NCBI GenBank assembly: GCA_050943335.1
Contig: JBMNOZ010000005.1
Span: 35,099 to 99,098, forward strand
Length of the DNA stretch: 64,000 nt
Reading direction: 5' to 3'
Source: JBMNOZ01 sp050943335
Lineage (GTDB): Bacteria; Bacillota; Desulfitobacteriia; Desulfitobacteriales; Syntrophobotulaceae
Shown: piece after piece, positions 9,575 through 18,960 of the stretch
Layout of the letters: the number at the start of each line of letters is the position of its first letter
How positions within the stretch are numbered: position 1 is the stretch's first letter
Notes under the pieces: model-generated
Databases searched by the model: none
Told to the model about the DNA's origin: nothing
Seen by the model: only the letters and a program-made list of their open reading frames with translations
Position numbers and translations under genes: made by a program

Positions 9575-9937
9575 TTAATCTCTGTTTAGACGGCGTCCAC
9601 GCCTTTGCCTCTTACACTCCCCACACCATCTAAATCCATTTCCTTTGGTACAAAGGGCATAGTTGCCCCCCTCTATCCTTAACCTTTTCCCTTCCACCAG
9701 GCTCTCAGCAACTTTCTTTCGGGCCTCATTATAGATACGCTGGATTGTAGAACGGGCAACTCCCATTCTTTCTGCACACCCTTCTTGATCCAAACCCTCG
9801 TGATCGATTAAACGAATTGTTTCAAACTCTTCAATTAACATTACGACCTCATCGCCGTGGTTCTCTTTGTTTACCGGAGCGTAAAGATCGTAATGAGGCA
9901 AATCGCAAACCAGTCGTCTTTTTATCGGCCTCGGCAT
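9575..9937 (-). CDS. DUF134 family helix-turn-helix protein
   Basis: 120-residue putative DNA-binding protein of the DUF134 family. The N-terminus MPRPIKRRLVC and a C-terminal sigma-70 region-4-like helix-turn-helix (EGCAERMGVARSTIQRIYNEARKKVAESL, residues ~57-85) are the family hallmarks. The tail holds CxxxC and RWCGEC cysteines that could bind a metal. Family members often sit near dinitrogenase cofactor or ATPase genes, but none is adjacent here. Monocistronic, with its own terminator. Confidence 0.9.
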   Translation of the reverse strand: MPRPIKRRLVCDLPHYDLYAPVNKENHGDEVVMLIEEFETIRLIDHEGLDQEGCAERMGVARSTIQRIYNEARKKVAESLVEGKRLRIEGGNYALCTKGNGFRWCGECKRQRRGRRLNRD

Positions 9938-10067
9938 AAATTCACCTGCTTATAAATTATATTAGATATAGTATAGCATAGCCACAAATTTAATTCATGC
10001 CACCTCTTCAGACTTTTATCCTTTTTATGAATATACTACCCTTTAGGTCACTTGACTTTAATGGTTT

Positions 10068-10301
10068 TTACTCCGAGATTGCAATTTCGATCCCCAACTT
10101 CGAAAGTAAATTTTTTAATTCCGGCCAGCAGTATTCTGTGGTTTGAATTATAACATCACCTTGAAAGCGATCCACAGTGGTTACCACCCCTAAATGTCCC
10201 ATCCCCTCTACAAATTTGCACAACAGTTGAATATCCGGTCGGGACACTTTAGCTCTGATAATCAAATCACTATCTTGAAAATTATTCTTTGGACAGACCA
10301 T
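10068..10301 (-). CDS. DUF4911-like small protein
   Basis: 77-residue protein with no membrane segment. It carries a mixed alpha/beta pattern (LIIRAKVSRPDIQLLCKFVEGMGHLGVVTTVD...VIIQTTEYCWPELKNLLSKLG) resembling DUF4911 proteins of Clostridia, whose function is unknown. The ATG has an AAGGAGA ribosome site. It follows the U32 peptidase gene on the same strand after 94 bases, so it probably shares the mltG-U32 transcript. Family assignment is from memory of the pattern and is moderate. Confidence 0.65.
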   Translation of the reverse strand: MVCPKNNFQDSDLIIRAKVSRPDIQLLCKFVEGMGHLGVVTTVDRFQGDVIIQTTEYCWPELKNLLSKLGIEIAISE

Positions 10302-10395
10302 TTCAGTCGCCGTCTCCTTTTATTGAAATTCTTATTCCCAGGTTTGTCTGTCTTTTTAAAATCTGCTAGGCGTTTTACCTCTTGCCTAATTTACT

Positions 10396-11628
10396 TTATT
10401 TATCTTTCTTTTTTCTTAAGATTGAAAAGGGTTCTAGGGGTCTGGGAGAAGCGATTCTTAAAACTTGTTGGGGATGCCGGGCCACTTCAACCTCCGATCC
10501 AGTTTCATCCCACAATCTCGTAACTTTAAAGGTCCAAGGTTCTTCCGTAGGAGATAGAACCTCGATTTCATCTCCGAGTCTGAAATTGTTGCGCTGTTCG
10601 ATCAGATAAGTACCGGGTAGATTTTTGTCCTCGGATAACACTTTGCCGACAAAAGTATACTGCCTAATATAATTGGAAGTTTTAATATTATGGTCTTTTG
10701 CTGTGGGTCTGTTAAACAAGAACCCGGTAGAATAATCACGATGGCTGACTTTGTCCATTTCTTCTTGCCACAGGGGCAAGCGACGGTTAAATTCCTTTTC
10801 TCCTTTTTCCCAAAGGGTATCAAGAGCCTCACGATAGACTTTCACGGTACTAGCCACATAGTAAGCGCTTTTCATCCGCCCTTCGATTTTGTAACTCGCT
10901 AACCCCAATTCCTTAAGAAGAGGAAGCTGTTCCAGAAGACAAAGATCGTGGGAATTAAAAATATAGCTTCCCCTCTCGTCTTCCTCTAAGGGAAAGTACT
11001 CCCCAGGCCTTTTCTCTTCCACTAAGGCATAACCCCAGCGGCAGGGATGGGTACACTCACCTCGATTAGCATCCCGCCCCGTCAAATAGTTACTCAAGAG
11101 ACAGCGCCCTGAGTAGGACATGCACATTGCCCCGTGAATAAAAATTTCTAATTCCCCTTGGGCCCGCTGGCTTAAGAGTTTGATCTCCTCTAGAGATAAC
11201 TCCCTGGCCAACACCACTCTCTGGATCCCCAGCGAAAACCAAAAGTTTGCACTCGCAGAATTGGTGCAATTGGCTTGAGTGCTTAAGTGAAGTGGTAAAT
11301 GAGGCGCTTTTTTCTGGGCCAGCGCCACTACTCCGGGATCGGAGACAATAATTCCATCCACTCGTAAAGCAGCTAATTCTTCCAAATATGCCGGCAGGGT
11401 TAAAAAATCATCTTCATGAGCATAGATATTAACCGTAATATAGATTTTTTTCTTAAGGCTATGAGCGTATTCCACCCCGAGACGCATTTCCTCCAGCGAT
11501 AAGTTTCCGGCCTGGGCTCGCAACCCAAAGGAAGTCCCAGCAGCGTAAACAGCGTCAGCTCCATAAGCCAGAGCAAATTGTAATTTTTCTAAATTCCCCG
11601 CTGGGGCTAAAATTTCTGGTTTATTCAT
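10396..11628 (-). CDS. peptidase U32 family protein (tRNA/rRNA hydroxylation type)
   Basis: Member of the U32 family; relatives such as TrhP and RlhA are now tied to prephenate-dependent RNA hydroxylation rather than proteolysis. The U32 signature is seen in LEIFIHGAMCMSYSGRCLLSNYL followed by GECTHPCRW, giving the conserved cysteines of an iron-sulfur site. The N-terminal TIM-barrel pattern PEILAPAGNLEKLQFALAYGADAVY is intact. I chose ATG 11628 with a GGAGGT site 4 bases upstream; an in-frame codon 7 residues earlier lacks one. About 410 residues. Follows mltG in the standard Clostridia order. Confidence 0.94.
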   Translation of the reverse strand: MNKPEILAPAGNLEKLQFALAYGADAVYAAGTSFGLRAQAGNLSLEEMRLGVEYAHSLKKKIYITVNIYAHEDDFLTLPAYLEELAALRVDGIIVSDPGVVALAQKKAPHLPLHLSTQANCTNSASANFWFSLGIQRVVLARELSLEEIKLLSQRAQGELEIFIHGAMCMSYSGRCLLSNYLTGRDANRGECTHPCRWGYALVEEKRPGEYFPLEEDERGSYIFNSHDLCLLEQLPLLKELGLASYKIEGRMKSAYYVASTVKVYREALDTLWEKGEKEFNRRLPLWQEEMDKVSHRDYSTGFLFNRPTAKDHNIKTSNYIRQYTFVGKVLSEDKNLPGTYLIEQRNNFRLGDEIEVLSPTEEPWTFKVTRLWDETGSEVEVARHPQQVLRIASPRPLEPFSILRKKKDK

Positions 11629-11672
11629 AAGACCTCCAGTTGCGTACATTTATAGTTGCCTTAAATGGCAAG

Positions 11673-11713
11673 AAAATAAAAATCCCCTTCAGAGCATTAA
11701 AACAATAAAGGGG
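11673..11713 (-). terminator. terminator after mltG
   Basis: CCCCTT (11684-11689) pairs with AAGGGG (11708-11713); on the minus strand this is followed by ATTTTTATTTT. Lies between mltG and the U32 gene, so some transcripts probably end here. Confidence 0.6.
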
Positions 11714-11733
11714 ACAGTTCTGGAAAGGTTTTA

Positions 11734-12768
11734 TTATTGATATTTACTAATATTATTTAAATGCTCCGCATGAGTTACGGCAAAGGCATGAGATTTATCA
11801 CTTTTAGCTACAAAATATAGGTAATCGGTTTTGGAAGGGTAAAGCACCGCTTGTAAAGAAGCTCGCCCGGGATTAGCAATCGGCCCCGGTGGCAACCCTA
11901 AGTTTTTGTATGTATTATAGGGAGAATCGATCTCTATGTCCGCAGTACTTAATACCGGTTTAACCTCGCCTAATACATACTGTACAGTGGCACAGGACTG
12001 TAAAGGCATCCCCTTTTGGAGCCTGTTATTAAAAACCCCAGCAATTAAAGGTCTTTCCTCTGGTTTAACCGCCTCCCTCTCTACAATGGAGGCTTTAGTT
12101 ACCCAATCATAAACGGAAAGGTTTAGAACTTTTAAGCGGTCTACCGTTTCAGGGGTTAATTCCTTTTCAAATCTTTTCAAAAAAACAGCGATTATCTCTT
12201 CGGGTTCCTGGCCTTTATTGAAAAAATAAGTGTCAGGAAATAAAAAGCCTTCCAAACGGTTTTCACCCTGGGGAATATCTTTTAAGAAAGGATAAGTTTG
12301 GGGGTTTAACCTCTTCATAGCTCGGTAAAACTCAGCCTCGGTCCCCAATTCTTTACTCGCTAAAGTTTTAACGATCTGAGCTACCGTATACCCTTCCGGG
12401 ATAGTAACTTTAATGTTTTCTTTGTCGGGACCTTTGATTAGCTTGTCCAAAATCTCTTGCGCACTCATAGAGGGTGAAAGCTGATAGACCCCAGCCACTA
12501 TTTTGGGATCAGCTTTTTGGAGCCAACAAAGTTGGAGAAAAGCTCTCGCACTACGAATAATTTTCTTATCTTCCAATTCTTTGGCTACTTGGCTGGCTGT
12601 CATGCCTTGTTTAATCTCCAAAACTTGATTCTGCTGAGAGGTTGATAAGGGTCTAAGATTTGTTTGAAACCACAGTCCGGCGATGACTACCACAACTAAG
12701 ACCAATAAAGCCGCCGAATGCACCCTGGGCCTTTTTCTAGGCCTAAATTTGGGGATTCTTCTAACCAC
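11734..12768 (-). CDS. mltG: endolytic murein transglycosylase MltG
   Basis: Membrane-bound YceG-family enzyme that cuts nascent glycan strands and sets glycan length during cell-wall synthesis. One N-terminal membrane helix (about residues 18-35) is followed by a LysM-like subdomain (ITQGMTASQVAKEL-type segment) and the YceG catalytic domain with the catalytic Glu in TKASIVEREA. The conserved tail segment DSPYNTYKNLGLPPGPIANPG is present. 344 residues. The start is GTG with AAGGAG 4 bases away. Heads the mltG-U32-DUF4911 group. Confidence 0.95.
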   Translation of the reverse strand: MVRRIPKFRPRKRPRVHSAALLVLVVVVIAGLWFQTNLRPLSTSQQNQVLEIKQGMTASQVAKELEDKKIIRSARAFLQLCWLQKADPKIVAGVYQLSPSMSAQEILDKLIKGPDKENIKVTIPEGYTVAQIVKTLASKELGTEAEFYRAMKRLNPQTYPFLKDIPQGENRLEGFLFPDTYFFNKGQEPEEIIAVFLKRFEKELTPETVDRLKVLNLSVYDWVTKASIVEREAVKPEERPLIAGVFNNRLQKGMPLQSCATVQYVLGEVKPVLSTADIEIDSPYNTYKNLGLPPGPIANPGRASLQAVLYPSKTDYLYFVAKSDKSHAFAVTHAEHLNNISKYQ

Positions 12769-12855
12769 GATACTCCTTCTTTCCTTCTTCGGACATTCTG
12801 GTTATTGAAAAATAGTTTCTGGACTACTTTATTATAACCTTTTTGTATAAAATAA

Positions 12856-12881
12856 GAAACTCACGAAATAGCATGAGTTTC
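12856..12881 (-). terminator. terminator hairpin after DUF1292 gene
   Basis: GAAACTCA/TGAGTTTC 8-bp perfect stem with a 10-base loop; on the minus strand it is followed by TTATTTTAT. Separates the alaS-DUF1292 run from mltG. Confidence 0.65.
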
Positions 12882-12906
12882 ATTATTCTAGAATTTAGAA
12901 ATTTTC

Positions 12907-13221
12907 TTAATCTTCCTCGAAATCTTCTTCCTCTATTTCCTCCCAGGCATCGGCAATTTTTTCCCATTCTTCATCGTCTTCAATATCCACAAGCATCTCC
13001 TCGCCATCTTCGGAGACTTCTAGTTTAAGGATTATCGCCTCTGCTTCCTCATCGTCAACGTCTTCCTCTTCTTCAACGGGCAGAAGAACATAATAAGTAC
13101 TCCCATCAACTTCTAAAGTATGCAAATGAATAAACTCGTGTTTATTGCCCTCGTCATCGTCGAGAACTATGATATCATAAACGTCTTCATCCATTTCATA
13201 CCGGTTAATTTCCTCAGTCAT
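12907..13221 (-). CDS. DUF1292 family acidic protein
   Basis: About 104-residue, extremely acidic protein of the DUF1292 (YrzB) family, of unknown biochemical function and almost always located beside ruvX. The core DIIVLDDDEGNKHEFIHLHTLEVDG...YYVLLPVEE is the family pattern; the tail is a run of Asp/Glu. ATG 13221 is preceded by GAGAGGTGG at 7 bases; 20 further residues upstream are open but lack a ribosome site and are unlike the family. Cotranscribed with ruvX. Confidence 0.9.
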   Translation of the reverse strand: MTEEINRYEMDEDVYDIIVLDDDEGNKHEFIHLHTLEVDGSTYYVLLPVEEEEDVDDEEAEAIILKLEVSEDGEEMLVDIEDDEEWEKIADAWEEIEEEDFEED

Positions 13222-13290
13222 TTTCAATCCACCTCTCAAAATAGATATTGTAATTCTAACCTCGCAGGCAAAGAATGTCAAATTAAAAGC

Positions 13291-13692
13291 TTAAATGTTT
13301 TTTTGACTGTCAAGATACCCCTGTAAAATAAAAACTGCGGCCATTTTATCAATGACCTTTTTCCTTTTGGCCCTGGAAAGATCTGCTTCTAGAAGGACTC
13401 TTTCCGCCCCCACTGTACTCAACCGTTCATCCCACAACTCAACGGGAAGTTTGAATTCTAAGGCCAGTTTTTCAGCAAACGCCCTCGTTTTTAGAGCTCT
13501 TTCCCCTAAAGTGCCGTCCATATTCCGAGGATACCCGATAATTATCTTTTCCACTTGATAGTCTTTTATGAGGTTTTCCAACTCCTCCATATCTTTTGGG
13601 GATCTCTTGATCACCTTTACCCCTTGGGCCGTAATCAATAAGGGGTCGCTTATCGCTACGCCAATAGTTTTATCCCCAAAATCCAACCCCAT
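13291..13692 (-). CDS. ruvX: RuvX/YqgF Holliday-junction resolvase-like nuclease
   Basis: RNase H-fold nuclease of the YqgF family, implicated in 16S rRNA 5'-end maturation and Holliday-junction resolution. GLDFGDKTIGVAISD and the later IIIGYPRNMDGT and LWDERLSTVGAE segments carry the catalytic acidic residues. The first ATG is 13692, but the AGGAGGG site lies 15 bases upstream. A CTG codon three residues earlier (reading LRI before MGLDFG, where homologues have MRI) is spaced 6 bases from it, so initiation at CTG (13701) is plausible. 133 residues from the ATG. Confidence 0.94.
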   Translation of the reverse strand: MGLDFGDKTIGVAISDPLLITAQGVKVIKRSPKDMEELENLIKDYQVEKIIIGYPRNMDGTLGERALKTRAFAEKLALEFKLPVELWDERLSTVGAERVLLEADLSRAKRKKVIDKMAAVFILQGYLDSQKNI

Positions 13693-13733
13693 TATTCTCA
13701 GATCTTTCCCTCCTTTAAGCTATTATTTCCAGT

Positions 13734-14678
13734 TTAAACTATTTTTAAACAGAAATGTTCACAGGCTCGCCCACAATAACCACAGAGAATACAGTGTTCA
13801 TCTTTTACCACTGCTCTGTCGTCTATAAGCGCCAGAGCATTCTGAGGACAACTGGCAATACATTTCCCACATCCCTGGCACCAATCTGCAATGTAAAGCT
13901 TTCTTTCCCGGTAGAGAACCGCTTTGCGAGTTGCTTCCGGTACGGGTCTGTTTGAGCAAAGAGCCAGATTATAATCTACCTCTGCCCGGGAGGACATCCC
14001 TAGGGCCATGGCCTGAATTCCTGGGATCCCTTTTATGTAATTAACTGCCTTTTCCGGCTCCGAGGCCAAATGCCCTCCTCCGAAGACTTTCATTGCATAC
14101 ATACCGATTCCCAATTCGGCTGCGAGATAAACACTGTCCAACATATCCTGCAAAGTTCCGTCAATAATGCCCAAACCTTGGTAGTTGATTAAAGGATGGA
14201 TAACATCCAAACCCGGTTGTAAGGCCCCTGCTCTAACACCCGCCGCCGCATGAGTAGAGATACCGATATACTTTACCTTCCCTAAGGATTTAGCTTTGAG
14301 CATCGCTTCCCAAGCCCCGGCATGACCCTGCAGGGTTAAATGGTTTTCTTGTTCATGCAATAAAAAGAAATCAATTATGTCCCGGTTTAAAAGCTTTCGT
14401 GCTTTTTCCAAGGTGTTAGTAAATTCTTTTTCTGTCACCGCGTAAGTTTTGGTTACTATTTTAGTCTCTGGATACTCCTCTAAAACCGGTCGTAACTGTT
14501 CATAATTATTATATATTTCGGCTGTATCCACCCAGTTGATCCCATTTTCAATAGCATAGCGCAAAACATCTCTCCCCTCTTCAGTTGTGACTCTTCCCTG
14601 AAGGGGAGAAATTGCAAGACTTCCAAAACATATCTCTGATACCTCCGGGCCGTTTAAGCCCAGAACCACTTGTTGCAA
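13734..14678 (-). CDS. aldo/keto reductase with C-terminal ferredoxin domain
   Basis: TIM-barrel aldo/keto reductase (residues ~1-255) fused to a two-cluster ferredoxin domain. The AKR catalytic tetrad is visible: Asp and Tyr in VDTAEIYNNYEQL, Lys in IVTKTYA and His in FFLLHEQE. The tail holds CQGCGKCIASCP and CILCGYCGRACEHFC, each with four cysteines for [4Fe-4S] clusters. Such fusions are common in anaerobes; the substrate is unknown. TTG start with GGGAG upstream. It is inserted between ireB and ruvX, two genes that are usually adjacent. Confidence 0.92.
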   Translation of the reverse strand: MQQVVLGLNGPEVSEICFGSLAISPLQGRVTTEEGRDVLRYAIENGINWVDTAEIYNNYEQLRPVLEEYPETKIVTKTYAVTEKEFTNTLEKARKLLNRDIIDFFLLHEQENHLTLQGHAGAWEAMLKAKSLGKVKYIGISTHAAAGVRAGALQPGLDVIHPLINYQGLGIIDGTLQDMLDSVYLAAELGIGMYAMKVFGGGHLASEPEKAVNYIKGIPGIQAMALGMSSRAEVDYNLALCSNRPVPEATRKAVLYRERKLYIADWCQGCGKCIASCPQNALALIDDRAVVKDEHCILCGYCGRACEHFCLKIV

Positions 14679-14768
14679 AAATAACAGCTCCCAGCCTAAA
14701 ATTTAAGAATAATAAAAACCAGTGTTAGAGACCCCCACCAAGGTGAGGGCCTTAAAATTTATAGACAT

Positions 14769-15020
14769 CTATAAATCTTTTAAATAAAAACCGACTAACT
14801 CTTCCAACAACTCATATCTTTCTAATTTTCGGATTTTGGTTCTCGCCTGGTTATGACTGGTAATGTAAACAGGATCGCCTGACATCAGATAGCCCACTAA
14901 TTGATTAATGGGGTCGTATCCTTTTTCTTGCAGTGCAGCATAAACCTGTTGCAATATCTCCCGAGCCGAGTGTTCACCGCCTTGGGATTTAAACATCATG
15001 GTTTCTTCCATTTCACTCAA
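14769..15020 (-). CDS. ireB: IreB family regulatory phosphoprotein
   Basis: 83-residue DUF965/IreB protein; in Enterococcus its homologue is phosphorylated by the kinase IreK and modulates cephalosporin tolerance. The core EILQQVYAALQEKGYDPINQLVGYLMSGDPVYITSHNQAR is typical. TTG start at 15020 with AGGAGGT 7 bases upstream. Lies directly after alaS, its usual neighbour. Confidence 0.95.
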   Translation of the reverse strand: MSEMEETMMFKSQGGEHSAREILQQVYAALQEKGYDPINQLVGYLMSGDPVYITSHNQARTKIRKLERYELLEELVGFYLKDL

Positions 15021-15140
15021 GGTTTATACCTCCTTTCTTTTACCAGGTTCCTTAGAATACTATTCCTAACCCAGACAAAAATTACCTATCCTTAATTATC
15101 TTAACATATTTCGTTAAAATATTTAAAGTTTTGCCAAATC

Positions 15141-17768
15141 TTACTCTAAAAACTTCTTAATTATTGGCACTACCTTATCCAAAGCTTCTCCTATTTTGGA
15201 GGGATCTTTACCACCGGCCTGAGCCATATCAGGGCGTCCCCCTCCACCGCCACCTGCTATAGCGGCAACCTCCTTAATAATCTTCCCGGCATGAAGGTTC
15301 CTTAAACCAGGGGGGCTTATTACTGTTACAAAATTTGCCTTCCCGGCCGCAACAGTTCCTAAAACAATTACCCCTTCCTGAATTTTATCTTTAAGCAGAT
15401 CAGCAGTTTGTCTCAGTTCTTCCATGTCCTGAGCTCGAATTTGAGCCGCCAAAACTTTGAGACCCTGAACTTCTTGAACTTTATCCACTAGGCTTTCAGA
15501 CTCTTGTTTAGCAATTATACCCGACAGCCGGCGAATTTCTTTTTCCTGATCCTTAACTTCTGCCAGAAGAGAAACAACCCTTTTTACTGTTTCTTGAGGC
15601 TGGGCTTTCAGTAGAGCGTTTAATTCCTCCATTTGCTCGTCCAAGTTCCTCAAGTAGTTTAAGGTCCCCTTGCCAGCCAGGGCTTCGATCCTCCTTAGAC
15701 CGCTGCCAATCCCGCTTTCAGAAATAATTTTAACCAAACCGATTTCACCGGTTCGCTTTACATGCGTCCCTCCGCAAAGCTCCATGCTGCAATCTCCGAT
15801 ATCCACCACTCGAACTGTAGAACCATACTTTTCTCCAAACAAAGAAATAGCTCCTCTGGCCCGGGCCTTAATAAGGCTCATCTCCTGAACTTTAACCTCT
15901 AGATTAGCTAAAACCCAATTATTAATTAAATCTTCTACAGCTAAAATTTCTTCTTTAGTCAAAGGTGAAAAATGAGAGAAATCAAACCTTAACCGCTCCT
16001 TAGAAACATAGGAACCAGCCTGCTGAACATGTTCGCCCAGGACTTTTAGAAGAGCGCTATGTAAAAGATGGGTGGCGCTATGATTAATAGCTGTGGCTTG
16101 TCTGCTGACAGGATCCACTTGGGCTTGCACTCTGTCTCCTGTCTTAAAAGTTCCCTCTTTAATGAGTAGCTGGTGAGTAATTGTCCCATTAGGTAACTTC
16201 TTTAATTCCATAACTTCGGCCCAGGCTTCCGAAGTCTTAATAATTCCGGTATCAGAAACCTGCCCCCCGCTTTCAACATAAAAGGGAGTCCTGTTTAAAA
16301 TAGAGACTACTTTTTCTCCCGGTCCGGCAGCTGTTACCTCTTTCCCTTCTATAAAAAGAGCTTGAATAGTGCTTTCCGCTGAGGTTGTCTCGTAGCCACA
16401 GAATTCCGTAGGCCCTATTGCTTTCGCTTTCTCTATCAATTCTTTATTCTCTGAAGCTGGTCTCATCTGCCGAGATTGTTCTTTGGCCAACTGTCTATGT
16501 TGTTCCGCAGCCGCTTGAAAAGAATCCCGATCAACAGTGATCCCCTCGTCACTTAACATTTCTTCAGTCAGCTCCACCGGGAAACCGTAAGTCTCGTAGA
16601 GATGAAAAGCGTCTTCCCCGCTCAGTTCTTTCAAACCCTGTTTTTTTAAGTCCCGAACCTTTTCTTTTAAAATAAGGGTTCCTTGGTCCAATGTAGTTTG
16701 AAAGTTTTTCTCTTCTAAACGGAGATTGTTTAAAATAAAAGTCTCATTAGCCTTTAATTCCGGATACTGGTGGGCATATCGGTCTTGGATTAAACGGAAA
16801 ATCTCTTCTAAGAATGGCTTTTCGATGTCCAAGAGCCGGGCGTAACGTATGGCTCGCCGTAAAATGCGTCTTAAAACATAACCCCGTCCTTCATTGCTCG
16901 GTCTTATTCCATCGGCAAGCATAAAGGCTACGGCTCGAGAATGGTCTGCAACTATCTTAAGTGCTAGATCAGTCTCCGGATCTTTTTTGTAACTACGCCC
17001 AGCGATGGTCGCTATTTTATCAATTAAAGGCCTAAAGAGATCCGTATCAAAATTGGATTCCACCCCTTGAAGAACAGAAGCAATTCTTTCTAAACCCATG
17101 CCCGTATCGATATTTTTTTTCGGAAGAGGGGTCAGATTACCTTGTTCATCCCTATTAAACTGCATAAAAACAAGATTCCAGATTTCAAGGAAGCGATCAC
17201 AATCGCAACCCATGGCACAATCATTTTTTCCGCAACCCCGCTGTTCTCCTAAATCAATATATATCTCTGAACAGGGGCCACAGGGACCTATAGGGCCCGC
17301 CGACCAGAAATTACTGGAATCTTCAAAAACCCTTTCGGGATTGACGCCAGCTTCTTTTACCCACAGGTCTTTGGCTTCACGGTCATCGGGATAGACAGTC
17401 ACCCAGAGTTTTTCCACCGGAAGTTTAAGAACTTCGGTAAGAAACTCCCAAGCCCAAACAATCGCCTCTTTTTTAAAATAATCCCCAAAAGAAAAATTGC
17501 CGAGCATTTCAAAGAAAGTATGATGCCGAGCTGTTTTGCCAACTGATTCCAAATCCGGGGTCCGGACACATTTCTGAGAAGTTGAAACCCGAGAGTAAGG
17601 CGGTTCTACCTGACTCATTAAATAAGGTTTAAAGGGAACCATGCCAGCTACTGTTAACAACAAAGTAGGATCATTTTCCGGAATTAGGGAAGCGCTGGGC
17701 AAAATAGTATGGCCTTTTTGTTCGAAAAATTGCAAGAACATTTCACGTAATTGGTTTCCGGTATACAT
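15141..17768 (-). CDS. alaS: alanyl-tRNA synthetase
   Basis: Class II synthetase charging tRNA-Ala. Catalytic domain at residues ~1-400 (FEMLGNFSFGDYFKKEAI; GMGLERIASVLQG), editing domain with the zinc motif HSATHLLH...CGGTH, and a C-terminal C-Ala domain with GGGGGGRPDMAQAGG. 875 residues is full length. ATG preceded by GGAGG. No T-box is visible in the short (80-base) upstream gap. Starts the alaS-ireB-AKR-ruvX-DUF1292 run. Confidence 0.99.
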   Translation of the reverse strand: MYTGNQLREMFLQFFEQKGHTILPSASLIPENDPTLLLTVAGMVPFKPYLMSQVEPPYSRVSTSQKCVRTPDLESVGKTARHHTFFEMLGNFSFGDYFKKEAIVWAWEFLTEVLKLPVEKLWVTVYPDDREAKDLWVKEAGVNPERVFEDSSNFWSAGPIGPCGPCSEIYIDLGEQRGCGKNDCAMGCDCDRFLEIWNLVFMQFNRDEQGNLTPLPKKNIDTGMGLERIASVLQGVESNFDTDLFRPLIDKIATIAGRSYKKDPETDLALKIVADHSRAVAFMLADGIRPSNEGRGYVLRRILRRAIRYARLLDIEKPFLEEIFRLIQDRYAHQYPELKANETFILNNLRLEEKNFQTTLDQGTLILKEKVRDLKKQGLKELSGEDAFHLYETYGFPVELTEEMLSDEGITVDRDSFQAAAEQHRQLAKEQSRQMRPASENKELIEKAKAIGPTEFCGYETTSAESTIQALFIEGKEVTAAGPGEKVVSILNRTPFYVESGGQVSDTGIIKTSEAWAEVMELKKLPNGTITHQLLIKEGTFKTGDRVQAQVDPVSRQATAINHSATHLLHSALLKVLGEHVQQAGSYVSKERLRFDFSHFSPLTKEEILAVEDLINNWVLANLEVKVQEMSLIKARARGAISLFGEKYGSTVRVVDIGDCSMELCGGTHVKRTGEIGLVKIISESGIGSGLRRIEALAGKGTLNYLRNLDEQMEELNALLKAQPQETVKRVVSLLAEVKDQEKEIRRLSGIIAKQESESLVDKVQEVQGLKVLAAQIRAQDMEELRQTADLLKDKIQEGVIVLGTVAAGKANFVTVISPPGLRNLHAGKIIKEVAAIAGGGGGGRPDMAQAGGKDPSKIGEALDKVVPIIKKFLE

Positions 17769-17848
17769 CTTTTTCCTCCTTTTATTGGAAGACTACAATT
17801 CATTTTCAATTAAGTATAGTCAATGCCAGAGTTTTCTGTCAATAATAC

Positions 17849-18901
17849 TCAATTCTTTGAGGATTTCAATTCTTTCGGAGCCACCAAATAGTAAAAAATA
17901 TGCCCCAAAACTATTTTGAGCACCGCTGCGAGGGGAATGGCTACAATCATCCCCAACAAACCACCGATTTTACCCCCTGCCAAGAGGGCAAATATAACCC
18001 ACAAAGGGTGAAGACCCATTTTATTACTCATTAAACGGGGATTTATAATATTACTGTCGATTTGTTGCACTATAATAATAACGAGAATCACTTTTATGGC
18101 CATGAAGGGGCCTTTGCCTAAAGCTAAAAGCACAGAGGGAATTCCTCCTAAAATCGGTCCAAAATAGGGAATAAGATTTGTAACGCCACAGATTACCCCG
18201 ATTAAGAAAGCATATTCCATTCCTACCAGCTTAACACCCAAACCGATTAGCAAGCCGACGATTAGGGCATCGATTATATTTCCTTGAACATAACGTTGGA
18301 TAAGATAGTCAATTTCTTGCAACAAGCGCTGCCATTGTCCACTGAGCCGGACGGGAACAAGTTTGATCAAACCGACGCTAATCTTTTGCCAATCGAGTAA
18401 AAAATAAATTGCTAAAATCGGAGCTAGAATCATTAAACCTATGGAAGCGAGGATCGCCGGCAAGTTTTTGAGTGCTTTTTCTAACCAATTTATAAGGAGG
18501 CTCTGGCTCTCTTGAAACTGTTCATCTATAAGTTTGTTCACTTCACTAGGTAAACCCGCCTGGATATACTTATCTCTAATTGTTTCAATGAAATGATTAA
18601 AAGCCTGAATTCTTTCCGGTAGGACCAAAGCCAGTTTTTCCAGTTCCAAATAGAGTTTGGGCAGGACTAAAAACATAATTAATGCCCCAATAAAAATAAT
18701 AAAGCTAAAGACTATGAACACCGCGAACTGTCTTGAAAAACCTTTTTTCGTTAAACGGGCAACCGCAGGGTTTAAAAGATAAGCTAAGACGGCTCCCACA
18801 ACAAAGGGTACAATAACGTCAATTACCCTGGTCACAATAAAAAGGCTTGCAAAACTGACCGCAATAATAAAGGCCAAACGAATCTTAGCTAAAGCATTCA
18901 T
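17849..18901 (-). CDS. AI-2E family (PerM) membrane transporter
   Basis: Polytopic membrane protein of the PerM/YdiK family; members are proposed exporters of autoinducer-2 or other small solutes, but substrates are rarely known. About eight hydrophobic segments, with the family-typical region GVCCGVTNLIPYFGPILGGIP (about residues 240-260) and a long extracellular-type loop at ~70-150. 350 residues, ATG start. In Clostridia it is often between iscU/mnmA and alaS, as here. Confidence 0.92.
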   Translation of the reverse strand: MNALAKIRLAFIIAVSFASLFIVTRVIDVIVPFVVGAVLAYLLNPAVARLTKKGFSRQFAVFIVFSFIIFIGALIMFLVLPKLYLELEKLALVLPERIQAFNHFIETIRDKYIQAGLPSEVNKLIDEQFQESQSLLINWLEKALKNLPAILASIGLMILAPILAIYFLLDWQKISVGLIKLVPVRLSGQWQRLLQEIDYLIQRYVQGNIIDALIVGLLIGLGVKLVGMEYAFLIGVICGVTNLIPYFGPILGGIPSVLLALGKGPFMAIKVILVIIIVQQIDSNIINPRLMSNKMGLHPLWVIFALLAGGKIGGLLGMIVAIPLAAVLKIVLGHIFYYLVAPKELKSSKN

Positions 18902-18960
18902 TCCTATTCTCTCACCGTTATGTATACACCGGAAAATTTAGGGGAGTAACACACCCCCCC

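Noticed and set aside
17769..17848. T-box upstream of alaS
   Set aside because: The gap is only 80 bases and lacks the T-box core.
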